A stretch of DNA of 52,132 nt from Clostridia bacterium (GTDB lineage Bacteria; Bacillota; TC1; UBA5767): positions 1 through 52,132 of the forward strand of contig DAOUPV010000008.1 of NCBI GenBank assembly GCA_030625965.1, given 5' to 3'. A program made the translations under genes and the position numbers. This document shows positions 50,633 to 52,132 of this stretch, piece after piece. Position 1 is the first letter of the stretch. Every line of letters begins with the position of its first letter. The notes under the pieces were generated by a model. It had not been told where the DNA came from. It searched no databases and saw only the letters and a program-made list of their open reading frames with translations.

Positions 50633-51907
50633 ATGAGAACGATAGTACATGGCGATTTCGCCTACAGTGAGAAGATTACAGAGATTAGCACCCTGAAGGG
50701 GGGCTACATGGTTGTTGAGGACGGACGGATCCAGGGGCTTGTGGCTGAAAAGCCAGAGCTAGAGGATTCTGACCGCTACCTGGACTTCGAAGGCCGACTG
50801 ATCATGCCAGGTTTGGCCGATATGCATCTGCATGCACCTCAGTTTCCCAATGTGGGACTGGGTACCGATATGGAGCTGCTACAGTGGCTTGAGACCTATA
50901 CCTTTCCTGAGGAGACCAAATACCAAGAAGTGGATTATGCCCAGCTAGTATATAAGAAGCTGATCAACAAGCTTTGGTCGGTGGGCACGCTATACAGCGG
51001 TGTCTACGGCACCATCCATGAGGAGGCCAGTACCAAGCTGTATGACCTGTTCGTAGAGTCCGGACTGCATTCACGGGTGGGCAAGGTGAACATGGACCGT
51101 AACGCGCCGGATTTCTATGTGGAGACCACTGAGGATTCCATCCGGGATACTGAGCGCTTCATCAAGGCGAACTTGGATAAGTCCGAGAGGGTTAAACCCA
51201 TCATCACACCCCGTTTCGTACCGACCTGTACGGCCGAGCTGATGCAGGCGCTGGGCGAGCTGGCTGCGAAATACGACCTGGCGGTGCAAAGCCATCTGGA
51301 TGAAAACAAATCTGAAATCGACTGGGTATGCTCGCTGCACCCTGAAAGTGACAGCTATTCCCATGTATATGAGCAGTTCAAACTGTTCGGAGCGCAGCCC
51401 ACTTTGATGGGACACTGCATCTACTGCAACGAGGACGAACTGAAGCTGATGGCCAACACCGATGTTATGGCCGTACATTGTCCTTTCTCCAATGCCAACC
51501 TGATCAGCGGTATCATGCCAGTCAAACGTTATCTGGAACTGGGCATTAAGGTGGGACTTGGTTCAGATATCAGCGGCGGCAACGAAGTAAATATGGCCAA
51601 AGTTATTGTGCTCAGTATGCAGTTATCCAAAATGTTGGCAGTGCATAATGCCAACCCGGAGGACTTCCTGTCAACGGCGGAAGCTTTCTACCTGGGAACC
51701 AAGGCCGGCGGTGAGTTTTTCGGCAAACACGGAAGCTTTGAAGAGGGTTATGAGGCGGATTTCCTGGTGGTTGACGATGCGGATTATCTGATAAACGATC
51801 TGACTGTTCAGGAGAGACTGGAGAAATTCCTCTATGTGGGCAGCGAGCAGAACATCGTTCACCGCTATCTATCAGGTGAGGTAGTGGAAAAACCGTTCGA
51901 TATCTAG
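50633..51907 (+). CDS. guaD: guanine deaminase
   Basis: Converts guanine to xanthine and ammonia. The 424-aa amidohydrolase has DMHLHAPQF (metal His pair, about 63), VQSHLDEN (about 218), MGHCIYC (about 260) and GLGSDISGG (metal Asp, about 313), the usual guanine deaminase set. GGATGGAGGAGTTTT precedes the ATG. It is a single-gene unit flanked by terminators. Confidence 0.95.
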   Translation: MRTIVHGDFAYSEKITEISTLKGGYMVVEDGRIQGLVAEKPELEDSDRYLDFEGRLIMPGLADMHLHAPQFPNVGLGTDMELLQWLETYTFPEETKYQEVDYAQLVYKKLINKLWSVGTLYSGVYGTIHEEASTKLYDLFVESGLHSRVGKVNMDRNAPDFYVETTEDSIRDTERFIKANLDKSERVKPIITPRFVPTCTAELMQALGELAAKYDLAVQSHLDENKSEIDWVCSLHPESDSYSHVYEQFKLFGAQPTLMGHCIYCNEDELKLMANTDVMAVHCPFSNANLISGIMPVKRYLELGIKVGLGSDISGGNEVNMAKVIVLSMQLSKMLAVHNANPEDFLSTAEAFYLGTKAGGEFFGKHGSFEEGYEADFLVVDDADYLINDLTVQERLEKFLYVGSEQNIVHRYLSGEVVEKPFDI

Positions 51908-51948
51908 AGATGCAGGGAATGAATGGAATGTAGAGTTATAGAAATGAA

Positions 51949-51980
51949 AAACACGGTCCCGAGGGGGACCGTGTTTCTTA
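51949..51980 (+). terminator. terminator after guanine deaminase
   Basis: A stem AACACGGTCCC / GGGGACCGTGTT with a GAG loop and TTCTTATTCG after it. Confidence 0.88.
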
Positions 51981-52021
51981 TTCGTAGCTTCAGCTAGTTG
52001 AGCTGCGAAGCAAGCGAAACA

Positions 52022-52132
52022 TAAAACCACCCGCTATGCGGGTGCGGAAATGGTTGTTAAACAACAAAATCACCTTTCCGTTATACTAGAGTTGTTCAGG
52101 CTACTAATATAACAAAAGGAAAGGTGATTTTA
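52022..52132 (+). mobile_element. probable left end of an IS200/IS605-type element (partial)
   Basis: The region begins with a hairpin ACCACCCGC-TA-TGCGGGTG, the shape seen at IS200-family left ends. It is followed by a perfect 14-nt inverted repeat AAAATCACCTTTCC (52066-52079) / GGAAAGGTGATTTT (52118-52131). The second arm contains the GGAAAGG ribosome site for an ORF that would start at 52133, outside the window. Sequestering that site would limit transposase translation, as known for IS200. The transposase itself is not visible here. Confidence 0.55.

Overview
The window looks like a piece of chromosome from an anaerobic, motile member of the Clostridia (Firmicutes). The reasons are Gram-positive style gene control (a T-box, c-di-GMP-I, cobalamin and probable Moco leaders, many intrinsic terminators, strong AGGAGG-type ribosome sites), S-layer (SLH) domains, a CpsBCD-type tyrosine-kinase module, ECF transporters, an in-frame UGA read as selenocysteine, and purine-salvage or purine-degradation genes. 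I cannot name the genus from sequence alone.

Layout. 1-4.4 kb: flagellin, then a T-box-controlled ABC importer of the TrpXYZ type, whose specifier reads as UUC (Phe). 4.4-9.2 kb: a small orphan, a GlpF-type channel, an alpha/alpha-toroid protein, and pdxST (PLP synthase) with a clear promoter and paired palindromic operators. 9.2-10.7 kb: an alpha-ribazole salvage pair (cblT-cblS) under a cobalamin riboswitch. 10.8-12.4 kb: GNAT, TraX and a small membrane protein. 12.5-14.3 kb: one strong promoter feeding two tandem c-di-GMP-I riboswitches, three tiny decayed ORFs and a full secreted copper-amine-oxidase-N-domain protein; the tiny ORFs look like truncated copies of that protein's N-terminus. 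14.3-20.7 kb: a D-cysteine desulfhydrase/ACC deaminase homologue, an S-layer protein, an anchored acidic protein and CpsB/C/D exopolysaccharide regulators without glycosyltransferases.

20.7-27.1 kb is a purine operon: a 500-nt leader carrying four copies of an unrecognised about 40-nt motif, a divergent adenine-deaminase paralogue, a canonical adenine deaminase, an NCS2-type purine permease and a small unknown protein. Guanine deaminase (50.6 kb) and hypoxanthine phosphoribosyltransferase (40.6 kb) fit the same purine theme.

27.1-40.1 kb is the most striking part. A probable molybdenum-cofactor riboswitch precedes a tightly packed set of genes: an FMN-binding lipoprotein, three exported proteins with sulfite-oxidase-like (molybdopterin-binding fold) domains, an anchored alkaline-phosphatase-superfamily phosphodiesterase, a complete ECF transporter (S, two ATPases, T), a MobB-like GTPase with an added Cys cluster, a small kinase-like protein and a DUF4153 membrane protein. 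modABC follows. My inference is a system that captures, trims and imports molybdenum cofactor or a pterin precursor from outside the cell; I know of no described system with this composition.

40.1-52.1 kb: a selenocysteine peroxiredoxin, hpt, a cytidylate-kinase-like/nuclease-like fusion, a structured 6S-like RNA, nitroreductase, an iron-ADH-fold protein that has lost its metal ligands, PIN-PhoH ATPase, cardiolipin synthase, a CapD/EpsC-type sugar dehydratase, phosphohexomutase and guanine deaminase. The right edge carries hairpins typical of the left end of an IS200/IS605-type element, whose transposase would lie outside the window.
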